64,000 bases of DNA, from assembly GCA_026545225.1 (NCBI GenBank), contig CM048845.1, forward strand, positions 117,679,033-117,743,032, in the 5' to 3' direction. Shown here piece after piece: positions 23,790 to 34,768 of this stretch. The first letter of the stretch is position 1; every line of letters starts with the position of its first letter. The translations under genes were made by a program, and so were the position numbers. This DNA comes from Cornus controversa (lineage: Eukaryota; Streptophyta; Magnoliopsida; Cornales; Cornaceae). Under the pieces are notes generated by a model that ran no database searches, was not told the origin of the DNA, and worked only from the letters and a program-made list of their open reading frames with translations.

Positions 23790-25856
23790 TAATATTATAC
23801 TTAAACTATAGTCTCAGTCATCCTTATTCATTTTCTCAGATTCCTTTTCAAAAACACGTCACAAGAGAGCTAGGGTTTCTACTTTGGAAGACCGTTTCAA
23901 TCTTGCCTCTTGGAGCCTCTCACCTAAGGCTGCAAATGAACCAAGCTGTTCGTGAGCAGCTTGGGCTTGGGCTAGGGGTTATTAAGGGCTTGGCTTGAGC
24001 TCGTTCGTTAGGCAAATAAGTCGAGCTCGAGCTAAGTTTTTAGGCTCGTTTAATAAACGAGCCGAGCCCGAACAATATTGGGCTCGGCTCATATAGGCTC
24101 GTGAACATAGACTCGTTTATGTTCGTGAACAAAGCTCGTTTAGAGCTCATTTATGGCTCGTAAGCTCGTGAATATGTTCATGAACATAGGCTTGTGTAGG
24201 CTCATTTACGTTCATGAACAAGCTAAAACGATCTCGAACACGAGCCCGAACGAATTTTTTTATTAAACGAGCCAAGCCTAAGCCGAGCCCGAGCTTCTCA
24301 AAATAATGACTAGCTTGAGCCCGAACTTAGCTTTTCGAGCTCATCACGAGCTCAAGCGAGCTCACAAACAAACAAGCCCGAGCCCGAGCCCGAGCAGGCT
24401 CGAGCTCGGCTCGATTTGGCTCGGTTCATTTGCAGACCTACTCTCACCTCTCTCTCTCTCTAGCTCACGATTCTCACCTCTTGAGATATGAATTTGTGTG
24501 GATTTGTGTGTAGTCAAATATGGGGTTGAGATCTAAGTTTAGGTTGTTTAATTTTAGGAAATTAGTGTTATTCGGTTCATTTAGCTTGATTGGGTCAAAT
24601 GAGAGTGAAATTTGGTTATTGCAGAGGGGTTTGGATATTACTATGCATCTCTAACTTCTGACCCTTTGAGAGCATAAAAACCTTACAAGAATGTGTTTCT
24701 TCATTTTCCCCAAGGTTTATCCATCAGTAGCTAGCTATTTAAAATAAACAAAGTCAACTGATTGAAATAGGAGACCACAAATTCAGTGTGCAGTTGCAGA
24801 AACCTAAGAAAAGCAGGACAACACAAGCTGCAATTTCTTTTGTTTTATGTTTTGAGCTTGATATAGGTATGAAATAGCTGGTGCCAATCCATCAGTCCAT
24901 TTCTTCTCGTGAATGTCTAGTAACCTTTCTCTTCCTCTTTTCTTTTTTTTCTTTTGGCAGTTCTCTCTCTATATACACACACACATATTAGCTTCCTCTT
25001 TTTTTTTTCACAGCAGCTGTATCTCTGTTGTTTTTCTTTTCTATTTCTCCATATTTTTGGTCCCCTTTTTTTTTTAACAAAAACAAAACCTTCTTTATAA
25101 TATAGAAGAAAATATATCTTATTACAAAATGATGGAATATCAACAATGAAGGCCATATTTTTCTAAATGTCACAAGTGTTCTTTATTTCCCTTTTTCTGT
25201 TTTTGGTAATTTTCTCTCCTATAATCCTATTACACTGCTGCAATTTGCTTGAAATTTGCTTAATCAACTACCTTACCATCAATCCTTCCATTAACTCATC
25301 CCATTACCTTTTTCTTCCTCTACAATTGTTTCAACTTTCATTCCATGTTGGTTCCAACAGTTTCCTATTATTTTGCCACCATTCAGCCGCAATTCAATCA
25401 CTCTTCCAAAAATGATTTTGCCACCATTAAGGCATGATGAATGAAATGGAGAAGCATGTAAACATTTCTAATCGCAAGATAGCTATAAATTTAGTCAGTA
25501 ATGTGACTTTTACTATATAGACTGCTGAGAATTTTGTTAGAAGTGTGAGTGTTGGATGGGATAAGTCCAGTTTGGTTCAAAAGATTTAAAATTGATGCTT
25601 GAAATTGGTTGGCAATAGGCTGGAAATTGAGATTTAAAATAGGTTGGCAGTAAGGCTGAGTATAGGTTTGAAAGTTTGAAATAGGTTGGTGAACCTTGGA
25701 ACTGAACCGAACCAAATTGGTTCTTTGCGGTTTGGTTCGATCCAGTTCTATACGGTCAAACGGTTCGGTTCGATTCCATTTTTAGTGGAACCGGACCATA
25801 CGATTTGGTTCCAAAAAAGACTAAAATCGGACGGAATTGGACCGTGTGTACCTCTA
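23603..25856. mobile_element. Non-autonomous hAT-type element, 2.25 kb
   Basis: The left tip TAGGGGTGCACAAAAATC and inverted right tip TAGAGGTACACACGGTCC match, and the flanking octamers TTAATTAG (23595-23602) and GAAATTAG (25857-25864) agree at six of eight positions. Subterminal regions are dense in ACGGTCCGGTT/AACCGGACC words, as in the 486-bp element at 4386. The middle (about 23790-25680) is unlike either end and looks like ordinary plant transcribed or intron DNA; I recognise no protein in it. A second hAT MITE is nested within. Confidence 0.6.
23925..24440. mobile_element. hAT MITE with GAGCTCG-rich palindromic body, 516 bp
   Basis: The tips TAAGGCTGCAAATGAACC and (inverted right) TAGGTCTGCAAATGAACC are nearly identical. 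An exact 8-bp duplication CTCTCACC flanks it (23917-23924, 24441-24448). The body is rich in GAGCTCG/CGAGCC words on both strands. No coding potential. It is nested in the larger hAT element. Confidence 0.88.
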
Positions 25857-25932
25857 GAAATTAGGTTGAAAATTTGGGTTAGAAAAATAGAACTTTTTGC
25901 CGGATGTTACGCAGTATCTGCAATACATTGTA

Positions 25933-25976
25933 CATTATGATGCATCGTAATGCTAGCATTACGATGCATCGTAATG
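25933..25976. repeat. 44-bp near-perfect palindrome
   Basis: Two copies of CATTAYGATGCATCGTAATG flank a central CTAG, and the whole 44-bp block is its own reverse complement apart from one T/C difference. It can form a long hairpin or act as a double dyad. Confidence 0.93.
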
Positions 25977-26196
25977 TATGGCTGGACTTAGGGTTTGAGG
26001 TATGTTTGGAGATGTATGTGTAGCCATGGTAAGTTATTGATGTTGAGTCATACATAGGTAAGCATATGTAGGTAATTATGCTTCCGCATTAATTTAATGA
26101 TTGAGGTAGTTAATTAGGGTTTAATGGGTAGAATCACCCTCGGGATCCAGACTCGGAGATGATACCTCCGGTGGTTTAGAAATTGGGTCATGACAG

Positions 26197-26210
26197 CTTA
26201 GTATCATAGT
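26197..26210 (+). promoter_or_regulatory. Decayed retrotransposon primer-binding site
   Basis: Directly after the LTR end (TGACA) comes GCTTAGTATCATAG. The TAGTATCATAG part matches the initiator-Met tRNA primer site TGGTATCAGAGC at most positions. Its placement right after an LTR is that of a 5' LTR. Confidence 0.5.
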
Positions 26211-26927
26211 GGGATTATTGATGTGAGATGATAACGTGTAACACAATCACCCTCGACTTCCGGAAGTCAAAAAATAAGGCGTGACACACACACACACACA
26301 TATTTTGTGTTTATTCTCTTTTTTTTTCTGATTGAGAGAAATCTGGTCTAGATGGAAGAATGACATGTGCATAAGAAAAGAACCTCATCTACGATTTCCT
26401 TACCAGTGTGAGAGAGCAAATGAAAAAAATGAAGGGGGTGGTGCTGGTGATTAGGCGAAATATGATAAAAAAAAATCCAGAGAATCTCCCAAATCATGAA
26501 AGTTTTACAGAAAAATAAATTATGGAATTGACAAATTTTGAACTAAATTGAAGAAGAAAAAAAGTGTAGAACAAACCCTAGATTTGATATTCATCTCGTT
26601 CCAAACTCCAAGCATAGTAACGACTAATGAATGTGGAGAGAAAAGAGGGCTTCTGATTTGATCAGGACAGACTTGGTATACTATTTTAGTTACTTATAAA
26701 ATCAAGGACAATATAGGAATAATGAAAGCTTCATTAAATTAGAAAACGGCTTCCCGCATTGTTTAGGAATAGCTAAATGAGGAAGCTGGTACCCACCAGA
26801 TTCCTTTGAACGTTATTCTTGGATTTCAAAACTCTTCAACCTTACCAATTCAAATACTCTCCAAAACAGTTTCTGAGCTTCAAAAGTCGAAAGCCGCTTT
26901 TCAAAAATCAAACCAAACAGGATCTAT
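26211..26927. other. Unassigned DNA between LTR and duplicated PR-10 segment
   Basis: No gene is seen. It includes a (CA)n run at about 26284-26301 and, at 26740-26925, sequence ending ACCAAACAGGATC, a motif common at MITE ends; the partner end was not found. Confidence 0.4.
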
Positions 26928-27892
26928 ATACAATTACAAATGATAAAGAATAAAGTTTTGCAATATATACAATTCCTCATATTTATCAAAATATATGATT
27001 TTAATGGTATTATTGAAAATTAATAGCATGGCCATTGAAAGGAAAAAAATAGAATTTATTGATATTTTTTTATTATAAAGAGATTGACCCACTTGTATCT
27101 CGGATTCCCAAATAAAAAAATAATAATACAAAATTAGAGGATAAATAAATTTTCTTTAAAGAAAAATAAAAATGAAAATAAATAGAAGAGGGGGGCTTTT
27201 TAGCATAATAACCCCCCTCATGTGGTTTTCATTAGTTGGAGGGGTTTTTTTGTCCAAAAAAAATAGATGCTGGGTGTTTTTTTTCTAATGAAGAATAGAT
27301 AAGGAGGTTTTTTTTGCAGTTTGTTGAAATAAATATGTATAAGAAGTATATAATCTAACAATATGCTTAAGCTTTTAGGGTAGATGCAAATCTATCACGA
27401 ACCAAAGCTCTAGTAGATGGTTGTCAACATGATATTATAGTCAAAGGTCTTGAGTTCAAATCTAATCGTCATCTTGATAATTAAAGTTGAAATTCGTGTT
27501 GAACCAAAATAAATATTCAAGATGCAAATCTATCACAAACCAAAGCGTATTTTGCATGTGGTTTTAGATATTGAATTCATTATATCAAAATTTATTGAAC
27601 TCTTAATTATTTCAGATTTTCTTTATTTTTTAATTCTTTCCTTTTCTCTATTCTTTTACTCGCTTTTTATTTTTTTCCTTTAACTAAGAATCAATTATAT
27701 AATTTTTCTTCGGTTATTTTTAGGGATGCAATCCTAGTAGACACTAATGAATTAAATGATCTCAAGCAGTTGCTTATCGGTAGGCTGCGTAATTTAAAAA
27801 GGATAAATTGTTAAAAAATTGAAAAACAAAGCAACAAATAATTTTAAATTGAACAATATTTATAGTCGTTAGAATAATAATTTAATTTTACC

Positions 27893-27990
27893 AATGAGCT
27901 CTTGCTTAGACGGTATAAGTTGTTGAGTGTTTGAGTCCCTAGAGGAAAAAAAAAGTTACTGTGTGTGCATTTGTTTAAACTTTTGAAAGA
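27893..27990 (+). repeat. tRNA-like SINE candidate, segment B
   Basis: Counterpart of 15278-15376, with CTTGCTTAGACGG and GTGTTTGAGTCC as A- and B-box-like blocks and an A-rich tail. Confidence 0.45.
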
Positions 27991-28508
27991 AAAAAATAGT
28001 AATTTAATTTTCTAATCATTGATATCATAGCTTAGAAAAGAATTATAAATTAATTTTTAACCATATGCATTGTACGTGTTCTTTTATACACTATACGTCT
28101 ATACAATATTTATTAAAATGAACAAGGAGTTGTCAATAGGTGTTTTTTGACCCTTTATTGTGCCAAATCACTTACATTGTTACTTATACATCTTTCTCCA
28201 TCATCATTCGAACACTAATATAAATTTATCCCAAACTACACAATATTTGTTTAGCAATATATCATTTACGAATTGCAAAGATTGAGTTGTAGATATGATT
28301 TTTCTCTCTTCGAAAACTCAATGTTATGAAATATATATGAACTGGAGATCATTCAAATCATGGCAATACTGCCACTGAAAAAGAAATAAAAGAAAAGATG
28401 AACAAGGATTATGATGGAGAATTGTACCACATGCATATATGCAAGAGACGGTACAACACTAAACATTAACTCAAATAAATAATTAAAAGAGATGCAATTA
28501 ATTTGTAT

Positions 28509-29241
28509 TTAGGCATAGAGATTAGGATTGGCCACAAGATGATTTTCCACCTTCATGTACATTTCCATAGCCTTGTCTTTGCCCGCCTTGATATCTTCCT
28601 CTTTAAGCACGCTACCTTCCTTTTGCGCCTTATAATAGGTCGTGGTCTTGCAAACGCATCCAGAACCTGAGGGTTCGAACTTAATCTCATGAGAAATGGA
28701 GGCGACATTATTGCCCAACATATCACCCTCAAACACAGTGTACTTGATTTCATGGTTGTTTTCGTCAAGACTATCAATCCTGTGCTTCATGTATTTGAAT
28801 TGACTCCCTGCCAAACAAAACAAAGTATAAAATATGTTTATCACGTTGCTAATTAAATTTGTGTATATATATGATAAGTAGTAATGATATTAACTAATTA
28901 ATTTCCACAATTGCACGTGGGCATGCATGACATTTAGTGCGTTAATACTCTATCAACATATATCTACATATGTTAATTTTCGATAAAATAGTACTTCAAT
29001 TGATGATGACATGATTTTGAAATTAAGTGGTAAATTACTTAAACTTACCATCACCGAAGTTGGTTTGTTTGACAGTGCCAGGACCTCCATTCCCTTCAAG
29101 AACTTCAATGCTTTTGATAGATTGAGGTACAACTTTAGGGAGGAGATTTTGGGAGTCGGTGCACATTGCCTTGAACAATCTTCCTGCGGAAATTGGAGAA
29201 GTAAACTCATCTTTAAGTGTGGTGACATCACCGGCGGCCAT
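28509..29241 (-). CDS. PR-10/Bet v 1-family protein, intact copy 2 (163 aa)
   Basis: Two exons, 29241-29049 and 28807-28509, are separated by a 241-bp intron (GTAAGT donor, AG acceptor) that splits a Gly codon at the position usual for the Bet v 1/PR-10 family. The 163-residue product starts [20 protein letters not shown], has the glycine-rich loop [10 protein letters not shown] at about 49-58, the KYMKHRID strand after the splice, and a C-terminal helix ending [13 protein letters not shown]. Family members are small cytosolic proteins with a large hydrophobic cavity for ligands such as flavonoids or cytokinins, and are often induced by pathogens; some relatives are enzymes (norcoclaurine synthase type). 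The ligand cannot be told from sequence. It is the only unbroken copy of three. Confidence 0.93.
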
Positions 29242-29372
29242 AATGGATAGATATATGGTAATAAAGCAAAAAATTAGAGACTAATTCGTTTTAAGAAGGA
29301 TCAGAAGGAGGTTTGTTTTGTTGAGTTAACTTGAAGCTGGGTGTGGGTAGAGCTCCATCATTGGTATACCAT

Positions 29373-29380
29373 TATTTATA
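29373..29380 (-). promoter_or_regulatory. TATA box of PR-10 copy 2
   Basis: TATAAATA on the minus strand, 132-139 bases upstream of the ATG, inside a block (CCAATGATGGAGCTC downstream of it) conserved with copy 3. Confidence 0.7.
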
Positions 29381-29658
29381 GAGGTTGAAGCTTGTATTGT
29401 ATTGTATACCATTTGTTTACAAGTCTAGGATCCGGAAAAGCAGAAGGCAAAAAATCCGGATTCAACCATTTAATATTCATTAAAGACGACATTAAAGGCA
29501 AGAACAATTAATATTAGTCAAGCAATTGCATATTAATTGGAGTTAGAAAGAGAACACTGACGATGGGTATGTGGTTTGCAGTAGCATCCCTCAAACTCCT
29601 TGAGAAGCTTTGGCTCTCGTGGCATGGATACACACACTGGTTTCTAATATATACTGCC

Positions 29659-29703
29659 ATATATATATATATATATATATATGTGCGCGCGCGCGCGCGC
29701 ATA
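29659..29703. repeat. (AT)n(GC)n alternating purine-pyrimidine tract
   Basis: About twelve AT dinucleotides run directly into GTGCGCGCGCGCGCGCGCAT. It lies about 420-460 bases upstream of the PR-10 copy 2 start codon. Segment C has only (TA)n/(CA)n in the equivalent place. Confidence 0.97.
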
Positions 29704-29885
29704 CAATAATATTGGAAAATTAGATCTACACGTAAGTATATCAATTATAACAATGTGAGTTACAACCCAAGTGTTTGTATTTCCTAACAATTACATAATG
29801 GGCCCCAATTTCCACTCTATCTAAACTGGGCTACTTTGGCCCTTCTGTAAACTTTTCTCAACTCATGCAAGCTTTTCTGAACTCA

Positions 29886-30702
29886 TGGGCCTTAATGTGG
29901 AGACCCAACTGTCTTTTACTTTTTCAGACCCAATTTGGCTCCATGCTGAATTGTTGTATCCAGCCACTCTCTGGGTTGGAATTAATTATGCTTAGTTTAT
30001 CCATTTTCTCTCTCAAAATGTGAACTATAAATTGGCAACGGAAAACACATCAGTAATTACTCAAGAATTGGGCGAGTCCATTAAAAGTAGGATGCACTTG
30101 GACAGGTAAATTCAATTTTTCATCAGTTTGGGGTAGCTATTTTTACAATTAGAGTTGTCCCTAAGTTGAATATTCTCAACCCAAGCTTAATTAGGGTTGA
30201 GGTGTATGCAACTTGAACCCAACTTAAATCCAAACCTGAATTTTATTTTTATATATTTTTTATTTTAAATATACTATATTTATATATTTCATATTATCGT
30301 CGGATTAGTCTAGTTGGTATTTCATTTGTTATTAGGTCATAGGATATACTAGTCAATATCTTTAATTATTTGAGTTGTGAAAATTTTAAAGTTGTTAACC
30401 TTTAGTCTTTAGAGTAATTATGTCTAGTGATAGATGATGTGCATTTTAAATACACAAAAATATGAGAATGTAATCTTCAAGTAACATAAAATCAACGTGG
30501 CACAAACTATTTATATGATAAAATCAATGTGACAACCTGAATTCTAAATCAAAATTTGAGACCAATAGTGTCTTACCAAAATAAATAAAAGTAGCAACAA
30601 GGGTGGAGTCAGAAAATTTTATTTGGGAAGAAAGGAATTAGTTATATAAAAGTTGACAACGATAAATGAGATTGACAAATATGGACTATTTGTTTTCTTT
30701 TT

Positions 30703-30762
<60 letters not shown>

Positions 30763-31640
30763 CTTGCTTACACACCAATGAATAAAAAGTTCATACTTTC
30801 TACTATGATGCAAGAATAACATGACAAGTGTTCTTTAATTTTAAATATTAAAAGAATAAAAATTAAAAAGAGAATCTAGTTTAACCCATTCTAGATGGGT
30901 AACCCAATCTAAAATCTTAATATTTTATCCTCTATTCTCTCCTCTTAATTTCTGAAGCTCTCTATTGGTCTCCTCCGGCAACGGCACGTTTTGAGGCGTC
31001 AACGTCGTTCCATGGATGTAGTTTCATTATGCTATTGCTACAGAAAGTTTCACAACCTGTATAGATTAATGGGTCCAAAGAACACATCAAAATGGTGTAA
31101 TTATTCTTGTGTAGACCCAATTTACTGTATACACTAGTGTTATTGTGCCTTGAGCATGAGATTGAAGTTGGAACCAGTCCCACATATATTATTAAATGAT
31201 TTGATCATACTTAAGTACTTTAACTCCCTTTAAATATAAAGGGAAAGCAAAAAAAAAAGAAAAGAAAATTATATCAGGGTGGTTGGCAACTTGAAGCGAC
31301 ACAGGGGCACATATGACTCATTTTGAGCCACTCGGCAATGCAGAGTTGATGGTAAGTACGAGGGCATGGCATGCGAGTGACTCGTGACCACTCAAAATAT
31401 CATCCTTAGATATAGCACATTCTTATTATTATTCTTCATCTTCCTCTGTATCACCCTTCTTATCAATTTGATCACCTTCTTCTTCAAATCTCAGTCTCTA
31501 ATGCCAGGATGGATGATGTACTAGCCGGCACTCCCCCAAGTACTCCACGTGTCCGGTCCGAAAACAACTGTGAAAGTTAAATCTAAAACTTAAGACTTTC
31601 TTTTTTTTTTTAATTTTTTGGATTATTTAATTTTAAACCC
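29886..31640. other. Intergenic between segment B and the Copia-type LTR
   Basis: No gene is seen. It holds the dispersed repeat 30056-30405, a long (TA)n tract at about 30710-30759 and otherwise unique AT-rich sequence. The short open frame around 30962-31183 has no recognisable features. Confidence 0.5.
30056..30405 (+). repeat. Dispersed repeat (copy 2 of 2), possible hAT-type MITE
   Basis: Matches 13740-14108, including AATATTCTCAACCCAAGCTT and the CATATTATCGTCGGATTAGT block. The (TA)n run is shorter here. Confidence 0.7.
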
Positions 31641-32760
31641 AATTAAAATTTAAACAATCTCATAAAACAAGTAAATAAAATAAAATACATTAAAGTAAAG
31701 AATACACTAGATATACGTGAAAAACTTAAATCGAAAAAAATTACAGAGGCTTTGTAGCCCTAGAGAAGCAAATTCACTATCGTCGAAATAAAGTACAATA
31801 ATTTTGTTACATACTCACACCCACTCCACTCTAACAAGAACTTTGATGCGGAATATCTCAGACTTACTATTACGACTACCTTGTCCAATTGCTGTAAATT
31901 CCCGACTAACGTAAAAATTCTCTCAAAAGGGTAACTGGAAGAACACAAATACTTGCAAGTATTTTGTTCCCTTTGTAGCTCGATCTTCTTCTCCTTCCTC
32001 ACCAAATAACAGTTGTAGAAGAAACCAATTCAGTAACTTAATCACGAAAAAAACTTTAATATAGTCTTTGAAGAATTGATCAAGCAAATAGAGACACCCT
32101 AAATCACTCAGTGAATATTTGTGTGATCTCAAAAATATAAACAAAGAATTTGAGAGAAAAATTATTTGCTTAGAAAAATATCTCAATATTTTTTCTATCT
32201 AGAAATTCTCAATATTTTAGGAAAGTTTTGGGTCAAATCCGGACCAAAACAGGACAAAACAGAGAAAATCTCGCAGACCAGAAGCCTTGGACAGGTCCAG
32301 CCTTCACTTGGACTGGTCTAGGTCCAGTAGCAATCTCATATTGAGATGCTGAGATCTCATGGACCAGTCCAGCTAAAACCTGGACCGGTTCAACCATTAA
32401 TATTTCAAAAATATGCTCAAAAATCCTATTTTTCATGGTCGAAACCACCCGGTTTGAAATATGTGTTTTCATCACTTTACCTGGACTACGTGACTCTCAT
32501 TTGTTATCAATGATGTCCTCATGCACTTGGAACCATCTCAAAAATTCACTCGATCGAATCTTTGGGCAAACTATTGATGGCTTCTTCCGAAGATTCAAGC
32601 TTTATCCTTTGAAGAATATTTGCATAGTTGGTGTAAAACTTCATGCTCACTATGAGACTTCAATGACATTATCAATGATAAGAATATAACTCGAAGAATA
32701 CAACTCAATCATGTTTGGTTTTGATACTGAAGATAGCTAATTACAAAAATATACATCACA
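31641..32760 (-). mobile_element. Copia-type solo LTR (copy 1 of 2)
   Basis: Read on the minus strand it starts TGTGATGTATATTTTTG and contains the typical LTR 3' portion GGCTACAAAGCCTC followed by GTGTATTCTTTA-like sequence. The same unit, similarly oriented, lies at 55500-56668 inside the Tat element. No internal coding region adjoins, so it is a solo LTR or a truncated element. The left boundary is approximate. Confidence 0.62.
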
Positions 32761-33430
32761 CTCGCTTACAGCCCATTTCAACAATTTCAGTTCCAATTTC
32801 CGTTCATACTTGTCGTCCAAGAACGCTTTCTCCAACATTGTGTCCCTCATTTTCCATCTTATTTCCCTCTTTATCCAATGGAATTCAAATGGCCAGCCCG
32901 GCTGGATTCGCTTGTATCATCCAAGAAACATATTGATGAAATTGTAACTCACGTTCTTCCTTCTCCTTTGCCCAGCTCATTGCTTCGATTTCATTGGGGG
33001 GGGGGGTGTGTGTAAAATCACCTTGTTTTTCAAAACTCTTAGATGAACTTTTAAATGAAGCGAGACAGCTACACAACAACGATGAGGGGTGTTTTCACAT
33101 CCCTATGCAGAAACCACATAAAAAATAAAGCATTAAATATATGAGCCACTATACACGTCTCAAAATGCATCACAAAACCTACGAAACAACTTTGTTTGGT
33201 GTATATATATATATATACATTTTTTTTTACCAAAACTCATTTCGTTATATCCTTCCATCCTATTACCAAATTGTTGATAATTGTTGATTTACAAATTTTT
33301 TTTACTAAATGGTATCGACAATTGTTGATTTCTGGAAGGGCAAAAATTGTACTCCTTCCATGGAGATTTATTTTTTATTTATTTTTTGAAACTTCTTCAT
33401 TCTTTACATGTATCATAATTCTGAACATAG
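32761..33430. other. Intergenic, no supported gene
   Basis: It contains a G-run (about 32996-33007), a short (TA)n at 33201-33218, and a minus-strand open frame at 32885-33079 with acidic/basic residues that I cannot assign to a family. Confidence 0.4.
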
Positions 33431-33440
33431 ATGTTGAATA

Positions 33441-33580
33441 GGAAAAAAAAACTTAATTGATCTCGTTGTATCGTACACCAAGATAGTCACAACCATAGGT
33501 GTAATGGTGGATCTCACGCAACTACACATACAACTGTGATTATCCCGATGCACGTTCCAACGAGATCAACCAAGTTTTTC
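33441..33580. mobile_element. 140-bp hairpin (foldback) MITE, Mutator-like
   Basis: The two halves are imperfect inverted repeats of about 65 bases. The left arm carries AACTTAATTGATCTCGTTG and the right arm read in reverse carries AACTTGGTTGATCTCGTTG. An exact 10-bp direct repeat ATGTTGAATA flanks it (33431-33440 and 33581-33590), within the 9-11 bp range of Mutator-type target duplications. It is too small to encode a protein. Confidence 0.82.
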
Positions 33581-33590
33581 ATGTTGAATA

Positions 33591-34086
33591 AGTCCAATCT
33601 CCCTAAAACTATGAAGACCTATTTTGGATTCAACTGCTTCGTCAACATCTCATTTTTATCTTATTAGTTGATTTTTTGTGACTGTTTTATCCATATCTAT
33701 ACCTATACCTATTATTTTTAATTTTTAAAAATATATTTTTAATATTTTATAATTTTATTTATTCTTCTTCCTTATCATCCTTACCTTTATCTTATACAAA
33801 TGAAATCAGTTGCATTAATTCTCTTTTTCCAGGTACATAGAAACATAACCTTTTACAAAATCTTAAACAACTCATATTCCTCTTTTACTCTATTTCTATT
33901 CTTTCTCTAACATCATTTAAATACAAACCCTCGGTCCATAATTTAAAACAAAATCATAAAACAAAGTAAATAAACCGCGACTTCATCGGAGTAAAGACGT
34001 TCACGGTTTCATCACTTTCCTTCTCTCTCTCTCATTCCTGTTTTTTTCTTCCTCTCAAGTTACATGGGACATACAATAATCAAGGT

Positions 34087-34127
<41 letters not shown>

Positions 34128-34768
34128 TTATTTGGAAAAATTACCACCACTTTGCTGTCATAAATTGATTATATTATCATGTTTTGGTTTTTGTTTCAAG
34201 GACTTCAAGAAGATGAGAATTGGGCCAAAAACAAAGAACCCTAAATGTTTTGTTTCATTATCCAGACGAAGATGAATCACATAATTTTATATTTTTGGGA
34301 GAAATCGATTTTTTTAGTAATTTTATGTTAACTACATTGGATCTTTTGATCTTACATATAATTTTTTGATCAAAAACCCCTTTCTAGAAAAAGAAAAACC
34401 CTAAATGTGTGAAAGAAATAAATAGATCATACCTCCACTGTGAGTCCCAATTAAACCCACAACTTTTAATTTCACATATAATCTTTGATGTCCTATGGAG
34501 CTTGAGAGGAAGAAGAAAAGTGCAGAGAAAACCGAATGTTGGTAGCGGTGAAAGAAAGAGAAGAAACATGAAGAAGCGTGAACTGTCTTTTACTCGAATG
34601 AAGTCCAACTAATATGGGTTTATTCTCTATATTTACTTTTTATTTTTGTAATTTGGTGTTGCTTGTTGCAGATTTAGGGAGGTTGGGGCATGATTACTAA
34701 TTAGTGTTATGCTTTGATTTTTCGAGTCACCCGAAACTCTGCCTCTGACCCCGAATCCAAAGGGTGAG
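33591..34768. other. Intergenic, no gene seen
   Basis: AT-rich, with a (TA)n tract at about 34088-34125 and a repeated AACCCTAAATGT motif (34238 and 34397). Open frames on opposite strands at 34384-34612 mirror each other and show no family features. Confidence 0.45.

Larger units (their letters stand above)
21026..26196 (+). mobile_element. Tekay-type LTR, enlarged by duplications and nested transposons
   Basis: It starts TGTAGAGATGGAGTC just after the polypurine tract and ends GGGTCATGACA at 26196. The same LTR lies inverted at 36561-38840, about 2.3 kb long, which shows that the roughly 2.9 kb excess here is insertion: a tandem duplication (22852-23789) and a 2.25-kb hAT element (23603-25856). 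Shared landmarks include AGGAAGTGATTTC, GTGCATATATG and the palindrome ATTACGATGCATCGTAAT. A polypurine tract on the left and a primer-binding-like site on the right mean this LTR is bordered by internal sequence on both sides. Confidence 0.75.
26928..29885 (-). repeat. Duplicated PR-10 segment B
   Basis: This block aligns collinearly with 40003-42875 (segment C). It runs from TACAATTACAAATGATAAA through the downstream flank, both exons, the intron and the promoter, to the TCTATCTAAACTGGGCT words near 29815 and 42817. Segment A (about 12.2-16.4 kb) shares the part up to exon 1. Gene spacing between copies is about 12.6 and 13.1 kb, mostly transposon DNA. Confidence 0.88.

Noticed and set aside
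24917..25173. Lys/Arg-rich minus-strand frames
   Set aside because: They are translations of pyrimidine-rich, intron-like sequence; overlapping frames give similar composition.
32885..33079. 64-codon minus-strand frame with charged residues
   Set aside because: Protein-like in composition, but no start context, splice partner or family could be identified, and it contains a G-run.
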